From positions 326,692-390,691 of the forward strand of contig NZ_JAMBOF010000003.1 in the NCBI RefSeq assembly GCF_023715485.1: DNA of 64,000 bases. The letters run 5' to 3'. The translations under genes and the position numbers were made by a program. Under the pieces are notes generated by a model. It did no database searches and was not told where the DNA came from. It was given only the letters and a program-made list of their open reading frames with translations. Below are positions 17,718 through 27,715 of this stretch, one piece after another. Source of the DNA: Mesobacillus subterraneus. GTDB taxonomy: Bacteria > Bacillota > Bacilli > Bacillales > Cytobacillaceae. The number at the start of each line of letters is the position of its first letter. The first letter of the stretch is position 1.

Positions 17718-18545
17718 TTATTTCATCCACTCTGGCTTTCCGAAGCCTTTGAATTCTTCATCGATTATTTTTTGAAATTCATCGGATTCTACAACCTCTT
17801 TAATATCTTTTGCAAATTGCGCGCTTTCATCTTTTGTATTGATGACCACGCGATTGCGGTACTGGTCTGGCATGTTTTCGAGCTGAAGGGCATCAAGCAG
17901 GTCCATCTTCGCGGCAAGTGCAAAGTTACCTGGAACAGCAGAAAGGTCGACACTGTCTACTGCTCTTGGAAGCTGCGCTGCTTCAATTGGCTTGAATTGC
18001 AGTTTTTTTTCATTTTCTTTTACATCCTTCTCAGAAACAGTAAGTGGATCAGCATTAGGATCCAGCTTTACTAAGCCAGCGTCCTCAAGGATAAGGAAAG
18101 CACGAGCTGCATTTGTCGGATCATTCGGAATCGCGATAGCAGTCCCCTCTGCTACTTCATCTAGAGAGTTGAATTTCTTTGAATAGATTCCCATAGGCGC
18201 GGTCGGCACTACGATGACCTCTGATAGCTCGAGTTTATGCTCTTTAGCGAAATTCTCCATATACACTTTATGCTGGAAAAGGTTCGCATCAAGATCGCCT
18301 TTAGATAAAGCAAGATTTGGCTGGATGTAATCGCTGAATTCGACTACCTTCACTTCATAGCCTTTTTTCTCAAGCAACGGCTTGATTGCTTTTGTAACCA
18401 TGTCACTGTAAGGACCGGAAGTAGCACCGAAAGTCACTTCTTTCTTGTCTTCCTTTGCTTCGCTATTTGACGCTGAATCACTTCCGCAAGCCGCAAGCAG
18501 TCCGATTGATAACAACAAGAATAATGAGTAAAATAGTTTTTTCAT
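17718..18545 (-). CDS. metQ: Methionine ABC transporter substrate-binding lipoprotein
   Basis: A 275-residue lipoprotein with lipobox LLAAC at about residues 16-20, then a NlpA/MetQ fold. Family blocks are FGATSGPYSDMV, EFSDYIQPN, DANLFQHKVY, AIPNDPTNAARAFLIL and AAQLPRAVDSVDLSAVPGNFA. It delivers methionine to the MetNP complex at the outer face of the membrane. It is the third gene of a SAM-riboswitch-controlled operon, 22 bp after the permease gene. Annotation as MetQ is supported by family, operon and riboswitch together. Confidence 0.95.
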   Translation of the reverse strand: MKKLFYSLFLLLSIGLLAACGSDSASNSEAKEDKKEVTFGATSGPYSDMVTKAIKPLLEKKGYEVKVVEFSDYIQPNLALSKGDLDANLFQHKVYMENFAKEHKLELSEVIVVPTAPMGIYSKKFNSLDEVAEGTAIAIPNDPTNAARAFLILEDAGLVKLDPNADPLTVSEKDVKENEKKLQFKPIEAAQLPRAVDSVDLSAVPGNFALAAKMDLLDALQLENMPDQYRNRVVINTKDESAQFAKDIKEVVESDEFQKIIDEEFKGFGKPEWMK

Positions 18546-18567
18546 TTTAATTAACCCCCATATTTTT

Positions 18568-19236
18568 TTATCTTTTATCTACTAATCTTGCAATTCTGTC
18601 CCCGCCGAATTGAATCAACTGGACTAGGCAAATCAGGATAATAACAGTCGTGACCATGATTGTATTGTCGTATCTGTAATATCCGAAGCGGATTGCCAGG
18701 TCACCGACACCGCCGCCGCCGACTATTCCGGCCATTGCAGAATAGGCAACCAAACTGATGATCGTAATAGTTATCCCCTGGACGATTCCCGAGCGTGCTT
18801 CGGGAATCAATACATCTTTTATGATCATCCAGGGTGTCGCTCCTGTCGCTACGGCTGCCTCAATTACACCCTTATCGATTTCTCGGAAGCTTTGCTCTAC
18901 GATCCTTGCAAAGAAAGGGATCGCCGCTACTGATAATGAAACGGATGCGGCTGTCGGCCCGATTGTCGTCCCCGCGATTAGGTTTGCCAGCGGCAGCAGT
19001 GCAATCAACAGAATGATAAATGGGACCGAGCGAATCATATTGACGATGAATCCTGCAACACTTTTAAAAATCTGATTTTCGAGGAACAAGCCTTTATCTG
19101 TGACAAATAGCAGTACACCTGTCGGCAGTCCCACAATGATCGCGACAAGGATTGAAATCCCGACCATGTACACCGTCTCAAAAAACGCTTTGTTTAGCTC
19201 CGGCAATAAGGTAACCAGACTTTCAGGCAGCATCAT
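18568..19236 (-). CDS. metP: Methionine ABC transporter permease
   Basis: A permease of about 222 residues with five to six TM helices and the EAA loop VIEAAVATGATPWMIIKDVLIPEARSG, characteristic of MetI/MetP. The start lies within the end of metN (14-bp overlap). The SD GGAGGTG is in the metN coding sequence and favours the ATG at 19236 over adjacent TTG/ATG codons. It forms the membrane channel of the MetNPQ importer. Confidence 0.93.
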   Translation of the reverse strand: MMLPESLVTLLPELNKAFFETVYMVGISILVAIIVGLPTGVLLFVTDKGLFLENQIFKSVAGFIVNMIRSVPFIILLIALLPLANLIAGTTIGPTAASVSLSVAAIPFFARIVEQSFREIDKGVIEAAVATGATPWMIIKDVLIPEARSGIVQGITITIISLVAYSAMAGIVGGGGVGDLAIRFGYYRYDNTIMVTTVIILICLVQLIQFGGDRIARLVDKR

Positions 19237-20236
19237 CAATCACCTCCAGATTTTTCGTTCTCGATGCGATATAAGCGATCGCCCGTTCAAGCTCTTGTTT
19301 ATCGCCCGAAACCTCCATAATGAATATCCCTAGTGGAATGTCTTGAATATACTCAATTTTTCCGTGAAGGATATTTCCTTTTACCTTGAATCGCTGGAAG
19401 ACATCCGAGATCACACCTTGCTCGGCAATCTCACCCTGGAAATAAATCTTAATGAGCTTGCCATCTCGCTTTTCCAGCAGCCTTTCTGGAAGTTCGAACT
19501 GAAGGATCGAGTTCACGAAGTCTTGTGTAAGAGTCTGCTGTGGATTGGCAAACAGATCATAAACATTGCCTTCTTCGATGATTTTGCCATTTTGCATGAC
19601 AGCCATTCTGTCACAGATGGTCTTGACTACTTCCATTTCGTGCGTAATCAGGACAATCGTGATGCCAAGTTCTCTATTAATCTTTTTTAGTAAAGACAAT
19701 ATTGACCTCGTTGTGCTTGGGTCCAGGGCAGACGTAGCTTCATCACATAACAGCACCGATGGATTATTGGCAAGTGCCCTCGCAATACCGACACGCTGTT
19801 TCTGTCCCCCTGATAATTGAGCTGGATGAACATCCTTCTTGTCAGAAAGTCCTACCATGTTTAGAAGCTCCAGGACCCTTTCCGTTATTTCCGCTTTGGG
19901 TGTTCCTGCAGCCTTCAGAGCAAACGCGATGTTTTCACTTACTGTCTTGGCGCTCACGAGATGGAAATGCTGAAAAATCATCCCGATCTTCAATCGTGCT
20001 TTCCTTAGTTCACTCTTGTTTAACGAAGTAAGCTCGACACCATCAATCAAAATTTCTCCTGAAGTTGGCTTTTCAAGGAGATTAAGACATCTCAGCAAAG
20101 AACTTTTTCCAGCGCCACTGTAACCAACAATTCCATAAATCTCACCCTTTTCTACTCTTAAGGAAACTTGGTCAACACCGGTTACGGACCCTTTTTTCGT
20201 TTCATATACCTTGACCAATTTTTTTACTTCAATCAT
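19223..20236 (-). CDS. metN: Methionine ABC transporter ATP-binding protein
   Basis: A 337-residue ATPase with Walker A GYSGAGKSS near residue 38, Q-loop FQHFHLV, signature LSGGQKQRV, Walker B VLLCDEATSALDP and the switch His in LITHEMEV. The C-terminal 75 residues form the NIL/ACT regulatory domain that senses intracellular methionine in MetN proteins. The ATG at 20236 follows CTGGAGG; an in-frame upstream GTG overlaps that SD. It is the first gene of the operon, directly under the S-box riboswitch. Confidence 0.95.
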   Translation of the reverse strand: MIEVKKLVKVYETKKGSVTGVDQVSLRVEKGEIYGIVGYSGAGKSSLLRCLNLLEKPTSGEILIDGVELTSLNKSELRKARLKIGMIFQHFHLVSAKTVSENIAFALKAAGTPKAEITERVLELLNMVGLSDKKDVHPAQLSGGQKQRVGIARALANNPSVLLCDEATSALDPSTTRSILSLLKKINRELGITIVLITHEMEVVKTICDRMAVMQNGKIIEEGNVYDLFANPQQTLTQDFVNSILQFELPERLLEKRDGKLIKIYFQGEIAEQGVISDVFQRFKVKGNILHGKIEYIQDIPLGIFIMEVSGDKQELERAIAYIASRTKNLEVIDDAA

Positions 20237-20278
20237 GCTTTGCACCTCCAGCTCATGGTTACGAATTTAGATATAATA

Positions 20279-20311
20279 AAAAATGCCTCTTTCATTCATA
20301 GAAAGAGGCAT
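20279..20311 (-). terminator. S-box riboswitch terminator
   Basis: ATGCCTCTTTC and its complement form an 11-bp stem with an ATTCATA-type loop, followed by TTTTT on the minus strand. It stands between the SAM aptamer and metN, as expected for SAM-induced termination. Confidence 0.9.
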
Positions 20312-20328
20312 CGTAAATATCTATACGA

Positions 20329-20430
20329 CTTATCTCTCAGAATGAAAACATTCTGCAGGAAGTGGCACCTTTCCAAATTGGAGGTTGCCGGACGTCATAG
20401 GGCCTAATCCCTCGGTCTCTCTTGATAAGT
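20329..20430 (-). ncRNA. SAM-I (S-box) riboswitch aptamer
   Basis: On the minus strand the element reads CTTATCAAGAGAGACCGAGG, then GGATTAGGCCCTATGACG, GGCAACC, GGTGCCA and closing GAGAGATAAG. The order and sequence of the S-box motifs are complete and the P1 ends are complementary. It controls metNPQ and should shut the operon off when S-adenosylmethionine is abundant. Confidence 0.95.
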
Positions 20431-20617
20431 AACTTATTAAATTAATTTTGATAATTGAAATCATAAAACCTTCTGATTTGTTTGTCAACAAGCATTTTAC
20501 CAACTTTTTTAAATGGTATCGCTTTCATTGTTGCAGGAGTAAGCGAAAGTTTTTTTCTGAATTCAGCTTAATTTGGTTATTAAACTAGATTCTCCCCTTA
20601 AAGAGTTTCTTATAAAT

Positions 20618-20806
20618 TAAGCTCTGTTAAACACGGCTGTTGATTTTCGTTCCAGTCGCTTCGCTTTCCGCGGGGCTGGCGCTGAGCCTCCTCGTCGCTT
20701 TGCTCCTGCGGGGTCTCACCTGACCAGCAGCGCCCGCAGGAGTCTACGCGCCTTCCACTACAATCAACAGGGTTTAAAAATCAACATTCAGCTTTAACAC
20801 AGCCAT
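20618..20806. repeat. Dispersed palindromic repeat, full copy 1
   Basis: An approximately 190-bp GC-rich imperfect palindrome. Outer ends GGCTGTTGATTTTCGTTCCAG and CTACAATCAACAG face each other, and the middle contains CGCTTCGCTTTCCGCGGG and GAGCCTCCTCGTCGCTTTGC. A second copy is at 33341 and a remnant at 16197. It is non-coding and intergenic. Confidence 0.8.
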
Positions 20807-20826
20807 AAATTAAGAAAAACCCCTGA

Positions 20827-21357
20827 TTAAGATAAAACAAGGGCTCCATACACTAGTGCTCCTGCGATGACATAAGCAGGATGCACTTTCAATTTTTCCA
20901 TCAGGACAAAGCTTATGCCTCCGATCAGTATTGTCTGCATCAGGCCTACGCCTTCATAGGAGGAGAAAAAGAAGTCATAGGTCATGACTCCGAGCAGCAC
21001 GGCAATGACTGGGCGGACGACAATCGTCAGTCTCTTGACCCGCGGAGAATCTTTGAATTTCATCAGCAGGCCGAGCAAGCCGATCATGAGGATTAGTGAA
21101 GGAGCTACTGCGGCAAATATACCTACTGCAGCACCGACAATTCCACCCTGGGCATAGCCGATATAGCCTGCCATTTTCGTGGCGATCGGGCCTGGCAAAG
21201 CGTTTCCCATTGCGAGAACTTCACTGAATTCATTGACCGTCATCCATTCATAACGGTCAACAACTTCATTCTCGATTAACGGAATTGAGGCTGGTCCTCC
21301 TCCATAGCCCAAAATGCCGGGAATAAAAAATGCCATGAAAATCTTAAAATAAATCAT
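20827..21357 (-). CDS. Chromate transporter (ChrA half), second subunit
   Basis: A 176-residue membrane protein homologous to one half of ChrA. GILGYGGGPASIPLIENEVV and NALPGPIATKMAGYIGYAQGG are the family's repeat motifs. It starts 3 bp after the stop of its partner, behind GGAGGGG. Short-chain CHR proteins act as pairs; the pair would export chromate or a related oxyanion by proton-coupled transport. Experimental substrates in Bacillaceae are few, so sulfate-like anions remain possible. Confidence 0.85.
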   Translation of the reverse strand: MIYFKIFMAFFIPGILGYGGGPASIPLIENEVVDRYEWMTVNEFSEVLAMGNALPGPIATKMAGYIGYAQGGIVGAAVGIFAAVAPSLILMIGLLGLLMKFKDSPRVKRLTIVVRPVIAVLLGVMTYDFFFSSYEGVGLMQTILIGGISFVLMEKLKVHPAYVIAGALVYGALVLS

Positions 21358-21359
21358 TA

Positions 21360-21929
21360 CTATTCCCCTCCAGCTTGTTCACTTTTTGAGGGAGAAGCAT
21401 CTCTCTTCAACAGGGCACCAACCAGCAAGACAAAAATTAAGATAGCAGGATGGACATTCAGGAATTGAAGGAGAAGAAGGCTGCCAGCCAGCGCAACAAA
21501 CGTCCAGCCCCACCCCAGTTTCGACTTGCCCGATTTCTTGATAAAATCCCAAGTCAGGACTGCAAGCATGACAGCAACGACTGGAACTACAGCCTCAGCC
21601 ATCCCATTTACCCATGGTTCATCCTTATATGCATTCAGTACCGTCAGCAGGAGAATCATCAGGATGATAGTGGGGACGATCGTAGCCAATAAGGCATTGA
21701 CCATACCGAAAATTCCGCCTACCCGATAGCCGATATAACCGGCCATTTTCGTGGCGATCGGCCCTGGCAAAGCATTTCCGAGCGCCAGGATATCACTGAA
21801 TTCATCGGAATCCATCCATTGATATTTTTCGACAACTTCCTTATGTACCAGTGGAATGGACGAAGGTCCTCCGCCGTAGCCAAGGATTCCCACACGAAAA
21901 AACGCCAAAAATATATCCGCCTGTTTCAA
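21360..21929 (-). CDS. Chromate transporter (ChrA half), first subunit
   Basis: A 189-residue partner of the following gene, with the same GILGYGGGPSSIPLVHKEVV and NALPGPIATKMAGYIGYRVGG motifs and about five TM segments. The SD GAAGGTGA favours the TTG at 21929; an in-frame TTG at 21962 has no SD. The two genes form a tight operon, the usual form of short-chain CHR transporters. Its promoter region (21930-22230) shows no recognisable operator. Confidence 0.83.
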   Translation of the reverse strand: MKQADIFLAFFRVGILGYGGGPSSIPLVHKEVVEKYQWMDSDEFSDILALGNALPGPIATKMAGYIGYRVGGIFGMVNALLATIVPTIILMILLLTVLNAYKDEPWVNGMAEAVVPVVAVMLAVLTWDFIKKSGKSKLGWGWTFVALAGSLLLLQFLNVHPAILIFVLLVGALLKRDASPSKSEQAGGE

Positions 21930-22230
21930 TACTTCACCTTCTCTTCTGTTATTAAGCCCCAAAGCAATCGCTTTCTATAACCCTATTTTCTATTATCTTA
22001 TTATAGACTCAAATGGTCATTGCTGCATGACAAAAACAAGACAAGCATGGCTAGTTTTTTGTTTTAGTCCCAGATTCAGATGATTTAATGCTCATTTTTT
22101 GGTTAAGTTAACTGATAATCTACTAATAAAATTTTCATTGGCGAAAGAATGATCTTATCGAGCAAAATTATATTGGCGATAACTTCATTTTATTAAGGAC
22201 GAGTTTTTTTCTAATTTGCTTAAATACTAT

Positions 22231-22267
22231 AAAAAAGTATCACAGCTAAAAAACTATGATACTTTCC
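22231..22267 (-). terminator. Terminator after the chemoreceptor gene
   Basis: AAAGTATCA and TGATACTTT form a stem around a loop of about 13 nt, followed by TTTTTT on the minus strand. Confidence 0.75.
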
Positions 22268-22271
22268 TTTA

Positions 22272-23927
22272 CTACCTATTAAACTTGAAAACTGAAACAG
22301 AATTATTTAACTCATTTGTCAGCTTCCGTAAATCTGTAACTTTTTTAGATAGATTTCCGAATGCTGATAATTGTTCGGCAGTAGAAGCAGATATTTCTTC
22401 GCTTCCAGCAGCTGTCTCTTCGACGACAGCACTGATTGATTCAACATTGTGAAGGACCTTCGCTCCCAGTTCTTTAGATGCTTCCATGCCCTGGACAAGC
22501 TGTAAGATTTTATTGGAGATGCCCGTAACCTTTATTTCGATGTTTTCGAAGGTGGTCATCGTTAAATCCATCGATTCCATTTGCTCATCTGCGATGCTGC
22601 CGCCTTTGGTTACTGCCATTGCTATATCTTCAAGACCACTCTTGAGCAGGTTGACCATATCAAAAATTTGTGTGGTTGCAACGTTCGATTCTTCTGCAAG
22701 CTTCCTCACTTCTGAAGCAACCACTGCAAAACCTTTTCCCGCTTCCCCTGCCCTTGCTGCTTCAATCGCTGCATTCAGGGCTAACAAGTTGGTTTGTGCA
22801 GCGATAGCCGAAACGGATGTAGCCATATCTTCAATTTTTGCAGCATAACCAACAAACTTATCAGTTGCAGCCTGAATTGAGTACGAGGCTTCTTTATTCT
22901 CAGTAATCAAAACCTTCTGCTCGTCGATCGCTTTCCTTCCTTCACCAATCGCTTCAACAGCTTCCCTGCTAAAGTGTGAGGATTCCTGGGAGTGATTCAG
23001 GTTTAGAATAATTTCCTTATCCATGTCGTCAATCAGCTGGACAGATTGCTGCAGGTCTTCTGAAACTGTCTGTGCGCCTGCTGATAATTCATCAGTCGAT
23101 ACCGCTACCTGCTTAGAAATTTCCGTAAGCGAATAATTTTCCTGCTCAATTTCCTCGGCAAATACTTCTACTTCCTTGCTCGCCAAATTTACTTTTTGCA
23201 GCAATGAAGTCAACTGCAACGCCATCTGGTCAAATGACTCATTTAAAGTTCCTAATTCATCTTTATGCTTATAAGGCACTTTCTCTATCATTAAATTCCC
23301 TTTGGCAATTTCCTGGGCGTTCATGGCAATCTGCTTCAACGGTTTCGTAATCGAGCTGGTAAGCCTGATACCAATGCCCCCTGCAACGATGACAAGAAGG
23401 ATACTTCCAAATACGGCGGCTATTATAATAAATTGAATCTGATTTTTCAGGTCCCTCTGTAAAAAATCATAATGTTCATTAACCTGAATATTCAACAGGT
23501 GAAGATCATTTAGCACTCCGTCGCTTCGGAGAGACTGGCGTTTCACTTCTTCACTTACTTTGTCATCTAGTGCACGGTTTGCTTCAGATTGAAGCAAAGT
23601 AAATTTATCATAAGCCTTTTTTAAAACTTTCTGGCTCTCTTGCTCCTCTATCAAGCTGCCTGCCTTCTTGAATATTTCGGAGGTTTTCTCCATTTTACTT
23701 ATCGCTTCTTGCTTGTTCCCGTCAGTTGGATTGAAAGAGAAATTGCTTAATGATTGCTTGGCAGCCGATGTTTCAGCCTGCAGATTTTGCACAGTGAGTA
23801 AAACTTGGACATAATCCTGATTTGATGATTGGACTATCAGCATCCTGTAAATGATGAAGGAAATCATCACTATGGATAATCCTATAGCCAATAATAAATT
23901 TAACAGTAACTTCTTTTTGATTGTCAT
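22272..23927 (-). CDS. Methyl-accepting chemotaxis protein
   Basis: A 551-residue receptor with TM1 near 8-28, a helical extracytoplasmic domain of about 135 residues resembling a four-helix bundle, TM2 near 165-190, HAMP, and the cytoplasmic signalling domain. The invariant hairpin tip is [35 protein letters not shown] near residues 375-410. It signals to CheA/CheW. It is the second gene of an operon behind a BMP-type lipoprotein (23-bp gap). The likely reading is that the lipoprotein presents ligand to this receptor. The ligand is unknown. Confidence 0.92.
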   Translation of the reverse strand: MTIKKKLLLNLLLAIGLSIVMISFIIYRMLIVQSSNQDYVQVLLTVQNLQAETSAAKQSLSNFSFNPTDGNKQEAISKMEKTSEIFKKAGSLIEEQESQKVLKKAYDKFTLLQSEANRALDDKVSEEVKRQSLRSDGVLNDLHLLNIQVNEHYDFLQRDLKNQIQFIIIAAVFGSILLVIVAGGIGIRLTSSITKPLKQIAMNAQEIAKGNLMIEKVPYKHKDELGTLNESFDQMALQLTSLLQKVNLASKEVEVFAEEIEQENYSLTEISKQVAVSTDELSAGAQTVSEDLQQSVQLIDDMDKEIILNLNHSQESSHFSREAVEAIGEGRKAIDEQKVLITENKEASYSIQAATDKFVGYAAKIEDMATSVSAIAAQTNLLALNAAIEAARAGEAGKGFAVVASEVRKLAEESNVATTQIFDMVNLLKSGLEDIAMAVTKGGSIADEQMESMDLTMTTFENIEIKVTGISNKILQLVQGMEASKELGAKVLHNVESISAVVEETAAGSEEISASTAEQLSAFGNLSKKVTDLRKLTNELNNSVSVFKFNR

Positions 23928-23950
23928 GGTAGCTCCCCCAATAGCAGCTT

Positions 23951-24943
23951 TTAATCTAGCTGAATCGACACTTCATTACTTGATATTTTTGCTTCCAGGT
24001 CCTTTAAGTTCTTCTCCTGATCTTGCGTAAGCTTAATGACTCTGATTGGAGCCAACCCTACCCCATTTTCATTAATGCCGAGTTCAATTTGCTTTGCTGA
24101 AAGTTTTTTATCTTCCTTGAATTCCTTCACTATTTCATATAGGGCTACGTCGACATTTTTTAGCATGGATGTAACGATTGCCTTCTCGGCGTAATAGTAC
24201 TGGTCACTGTCCACACCAATGGCTAACTTTTTCTTTGCTTGGGCTTCCTTCAGTACGCCCACACCGGTAAAACCAGCCGCAGCATAAAGGACATCCGCTC
24301 CTTCTTCGATCATCCCCGAAGCTATTTTCCCTCCAAGCTCGGCATTGCCAAAGTCATTAGCAAAGGCTGCTTTCACCTCTGCCTTCGGGTTGACAGCCTT
24401 CACTCCCTGTTCAAACCCTGCTTTGAATTTACGAATCAGCGGAACATCCGCACCGCCAATAAAACCTACAATATTAGATTTAGAAGCCATTCCAGCAACG
24501 GCACCTGCAAGGAAACTTCCCTGCTCTTCTTTAAATGTGATGGACGTGATATTATCCAGCTCAGAAACTGAATCTATAAGAATAAATTGCTGCTCAGGAT
24601 ACTTTTTCGCTACTTTCTCGAGATCCTCAAGAACCATGAAGCCTAAGCCAATGACTACATCATTCTCAGCTTCAACAAGCTCGGTGAATCCTTTTTCATA
24701 CGAGCCTACTGTTTGCAATTCTCTATAGTCAAAAAGGATGTCCAGTTCATCTCTTGCTTTGCCTAGCCCAGCAAAAGCTGCATCACTAAATGACTGGTCT
24801 CCTAGTCCGACGTCAGACAACATAATGCCAATTTTAACCCTGTCCTTTTGCAACTTTTCACTAGATGAGCATCCTGCAAGGGTTCCTAACAGCAAAAATA
24901 TAACTAATAGCATACTTGTGATTCGTTTCATCTTGATGATCAT
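23951..24943 (-). CDS. BMP-family (basic membrane protein) substrate-binding lipoprotein
   Basis: A protein of about 326-330 residues with lipobox LLGTLAGC near residues 18-25, followed by a periplasmic-binding fold of the BMP/Med/PnrA family. Blocks are [46 protein letters not shown] and [13 protein letters not shown]. Characterised relatives bind purine nucleosides. No ABC permease or ATPase lies nearby; instead an MCP gene follows 23 bp downstream. The AAAGGAG SD sits 1 nt before the ATG at 24943 and 13 nt before the ATG at 24931, so the exact start is unsettled. Confidence 0.85.
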   Translation of the reverse strand: MIIKMKRITSMLLVIFLLLGTLAGCSSSEKLQKDRVKIGIMLSDVGLGDQSFSDAAFAGLGKARDELDILFDYRELQTVGSYEKGFTELVEAENDVVIGLGFMVLEDLEKVAKKYPEQQFILIDSVSELDNITSITFKEEQGSFLAGAVAGMASKSNIVGFIGGADVPLIRKFKAGFEQGVKAVNPKAEVKAAFANDFGNAELGGKIASGMIEEGADVLYAAAGFTGVGVLKEAQAKKKLAIGVDSDQYYYAEKAIVTSMLKNVDVALYEIVKEFKEDKKLSAKQIELGINENGVGLAPIRVIKLTQDQEKNLKDLEAKISSNEVSIQLD

Positions 24944-25047
24944 GCTCCTTTATAAAAATTCCACAAATAAATCATCGTCATTATAAAATTTTTATTAATG
25001 GTTATTCCTAAAGTCTATCTTTTATCAATTTTCTAATTTTTTCATCA

Positions 25048-25078
25048 AAAAAAACAGGCTGTTCCATGACAGCCTGCA
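25048..25078 (-). terminator. Terminator of the ktr operon
   Basis: CAGGCTGT and ACAGCCTG form a stem with a 6-nt loop and a T8 tail on the minus strand. Confidence 0.88.
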
Positions 25079-25088
25079 AGACATACTT

Positions 25089-25745
25089 TTATTTCACCCT
25101 TGTAAATCTGTTCAAATCACCATTTTCACCAAGTACAATCAGGATATCCTCAGCTCTTAAAGTTTTCTCCGGATCTGGGGAAATATCAACCTTTGTTCCG
25201 GTTTTTACTCCGATTACCGTAATATTGTATTTTGCACGCAAATTAATTTCGATTAAGTTCTTGCCTGCCATGCTCATTGGAAGCTTGATTTCTTCGATGC
25301 TGTAGTCATCTGATAGCTCGATGAAATTCAATACATTAGGAGATGCCATCAGCTGATGGGCAACTCTTTCCCCCATATCTCTTTCAGGGAAAATGACTTT
25401 GTCCGCGCCAACCTTGAACAATACCTGGGCATGGTGCTTGTTAAGCGCCTTGGCAACGACATTTGAGACACCCATTTCCTTTAGGATAAGGACAGTCAGG
25501 ATACTTGCCTGGATGTCATCCCCGATTGCCACGATTACGGTGTCAAAATTCCTGATTCCTACTGCCTTCAGTGTTTGTTCATCGGTAGAATCTCCAATAA
25601 CCGCATGGGTCACATGCTCTTTGAATTCTTCAATATACTGCTCTTTTTTATCGATTGCCAATACTTCGTTCCCTTGATTATACAGGGAGATTGCTACACT
25701 TGAACCAAAGCGTCCCATCCCGATTACTGCGTATTGCTTTGCCAT
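25089..25745 (-). CDS. ktrA: Potassium uptake regulatory subunit (KtrA/KtrC, RCK)
   Basis: A 218-residue cytoplasmic RCK protein. The N-terminal Rossmann fold has IGMGRFGSS (about 7-15) and acidic residues closing strand 2 (AIDKKE). The C-terminal RCK_C domain covers about 135-218. It forms an octameric ring gating the KtrB-type channel and is a known target of ATP/ADP and, in many Firmicutes, c-di-AMP. It follows the pore gene by 12 bp. Whether it is orthologous to KtrA or KtrC cannot be decided here. Confidence 0.92.
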   Translation of the reverse strand: MAKQYAVIGMGRFGSSVAISLYNQGNEVLAIDKKEQYIEEFKEHVTHAVIGDSTDEQTLKAVGIRNFDTVIVAIGDDIQASILTVLILKEMGVSNVVAKALNKHHAQVLFKVGADKVIFPERDMGERVAHQLMASPNVLNFIELSDDYSIEEIKLPMSMAGKNLIEINLRAKYNITVIGVKTGTKVDISPDPEKTLRAEDILIVLGENGDLNRFTRVK

Positions 25746-25757
25746 AAAAACATCCTC

Positions 25758-27098
25758 CTACCCAATCATCACTTTTCCAGCAGGATAGCGATAATGATCT
25801 TCTTTTCTTTTTTTCGCTACTGCGAAGGCAAGTGTCAACGGACCAACCCGGCCCGCAAACATCGTAATTGTTATTAACATTTTCCCATACGGTGACAGTT
25901 CAGGTGTCAATCCCATTGACAGACCGACTGTTGAAAAAGCAGAGACTGCCTCAAAAAATATCATCAGGAAATCATGTCCCGGTTCTGTGATCGTCAACAA
26001 CATTGTAATCGAAATCACTAAAAATATCGCGATAAGTGTCACTGTCAAAGCCTTGGAAATGATGCTGTAATCCAGCCTTCTGCCAAAGAACGCGACATCT
26101 TCTTTGCCGCGGATCTGGGACTTAACCGCACCAATCAGTATAGCAAATGTTGTTGTCTTGATCCCGCCTCCAGTAGATCCTGGAGAGGCTCCGATAAACA
26201 TCAGGAAAATAATTAAAAATAAGGTCGTCTGTTTCATATCGGGAATACTTATCGTATTGGAACCTGCAGTCCTTGGAGTGACAGATTGATAAATCGCCCC
26301 AAATATCTTCCCAGTCATCCCCATCGGCTTCAACGTAGCGGGATTATTGTATTCAAGAATAAAAATAAGAATGGCTCCACCAAGAACAAGGATACCGGAA
26401 ACAGCTAAAACCATTTTTGAGTGCAGTGAAATTCTCTTTGTGCTTCTAAATTCAAAGATCTCATTCATAACAATGAATCCAATGCCGCCTAAACTAATCA
26501 GTGAAATCAGTGTGATATTGACGACAGGATCATCAGCATATGCTGTCAGGCCGCGATAGCCCCCCATTAAGTCAAAACCGGCATTGTTAAAGTTCGAAAC
26601 AGCATGGAAAAAGCCATAATAGATAGCTTTTCCAGCAGCCATGTCGTGTGAAAATCTCAGCGACAAGAGGATTCCTCCAGCAATTTCGATAACTGCTGTA
26701 AAGACCAAAATTCTTTTTACAAGTCTGACCACACCTTCAACTGTCGCATTGTTCAAAGACTCCTGGATAATCAGCCTTTCTTTGAAGGAGATTCTTTTAC
26801 CCAGGATGAACGCAAGCAATGTAGCAAAACTCATGAATCCAAGTCCGCCGATCTGGATCATCGAAAGGATGACCATTTCACCAAATCTGGTGAACGTATC
26901 GCCGGTATCCACTACCACCAGCCCTGTCACACAAGTTGCGGATGTAGCGGTGAATAATGCATCCATCCAGCCTAGCCCTTTGCCATCGGTTGTCGCCGCG
27001 GGAAGTGACAGCAGCAGCGTACCCAACAAGATAATCGTCCCAAAACCAATGACAAGTATTTTAGGAGGGTCCAGCCTAAAAAACATTTTCCTGCGCAT
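25758..27098 (-). CDS. ktrB: Potassium uptake pore subunit (KtrB/KtrD, TrkH family)
   Basis: A 446-residue membrane protein with four M1-P-M2 repeats. The four pore loops are visible as SATCVTGLVVVDTG, FHAVSNFNNAGFDLMGG, YQSVTPRTAGSNTI and EAVSAFSTVGLSMG, each with the conserved Gly. It imports K+ with Na+ coupling in Ktr systems. It is the first gene of the operon and is preceded by a c-di-AMP riboswitch with terminator, which would stop transcription when c-di-AMP (hence K+) is high. Confidence 0.93.
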   Translation of the reverse strand: MRRKMFFRLDPPKILVIGFGTIILLGTLLLSLPAATTDGKGLGWMDALFTATSATCVTGLVVVDTGDTFTRFGEMVILSMIQIGGLGFMSFATLLAFILGKRISFKERLIIQESLNNATVEGVVRLVKRILVFTAVIEIAGGILLSLRFSHDMAAGKAIYYGFFHAVSNFNNAGFDLMGGYRGLTAYADDPVVNITLISLISLGGIGFIVMNEIFEFRSTKRISLHSKMVLAVSGILVLGGAILIFILEYNNPATLKPMGMTGKIFGAIYQSVTPRTAGSNTISIPDMKQTTLFLIIFLMFIGASPGSTGGGIKTTTFAILIGAVKSQIRGKEDVAFFGRRLDYSIISKALTVTLIAIFLVISITMLLTITEPGHDFLMIFFEAVSAFSTVGLSMGLTPELSPYGKMLITITMFAGRVGPLTLAFAVAKKRKEDHYRYPAGKVMIG

Positions 27099-27210
27099 GA
27101 TGTATTCCTTCTCTCCTTAGTATGAGACATTACGCTTCAAATATTTCTTTGCTGGGCCTTTGTCTTTACTGGATTCTAAAATAGTCGACATATTTAAAAT
27201 CATGCAAAAC

Positions 27211-27256
27211 AAAAAAGCCCCCAGAGGCTAAAAGATAATAGCCTTGTGGACTTTTG
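27211..27256 (-). terminator. c-di-AMP riboswitch terminator
   Basis: On the minus strand AAGTCCACAAGGCTA pairs with TAGCCTCTGGGGGCTT (two mismatches), followed by TTTTTTG. It stands between the aptamer and ktrB. Confidence 0.8.
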
Positions 27257-27279
27257 AACAAACTAGTCACACAAGCTTC

Positions 27280-27428
27280 ATCTTCCTCTTCTGCAACGCT
27301 TGCGGAGTTAGCTGTCGGATTAGGGCTCAGAATAGCCCTGCCTTGTTAAAGGCTTCACCCCTAGTGGATAAGTTCCACGAATTGTTGGTTCCCCCGCTCC
27401 AATGGATTCAGCGATTTAGAAATATGAA
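27280..27428 (-). ncRNA. Cyclic di-AMP (ydaO/yuaA) riboswitch aptamer
   Basis: On the minus strand the ydaO-yuaA motifs occur in order: AATCGCTGAATCC, GGAGCGGGGGAACCA, GGGGTGAAGCC, CCGACAGCTAACTCCG and GCAAGCGTTGCAGAAG. The position before a Ktr potassium system is the classic genomic context. A strong terminator follows. Confidence 0.93.
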
Positions 27429-27675
27429 ACTCATTCAATTAGGCTCTTTTCGAAAGCTTTATTGCATTGATACAAAAGCTTCTAAAAAGGGCAGTTGCTT
27501 CAGCAGATTACTGAAACTGTTGTAATCATACTCCTCTGCCATTCCAGTTGTAAAGGATGAAAAGAGAGCTAAAAATGACCTTTTTAGGCTAATTTAAAAG
27601 ATTATTCCCCGCTAATCACTTAATATCTCACTGAATCGCAGTTTTTCGCCTTTTTTTATAACCTTATAATAGCAA

Positions 27676-27713
27676 TAAAGCAGCCCTGCATTTGCGCAGG
27701 ACTGCTTTATTTT
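27676..27713 (-). terminator. Terminator of the amino-acid ABC operon
   Basis: AAAGCAGTCCTGC and GCAGGGCTGCTTT (one G-T pair) form a stem with a T-rich tail on the minus strand. Confidence 0.88.
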
Positions 27714-27715
27714 AC

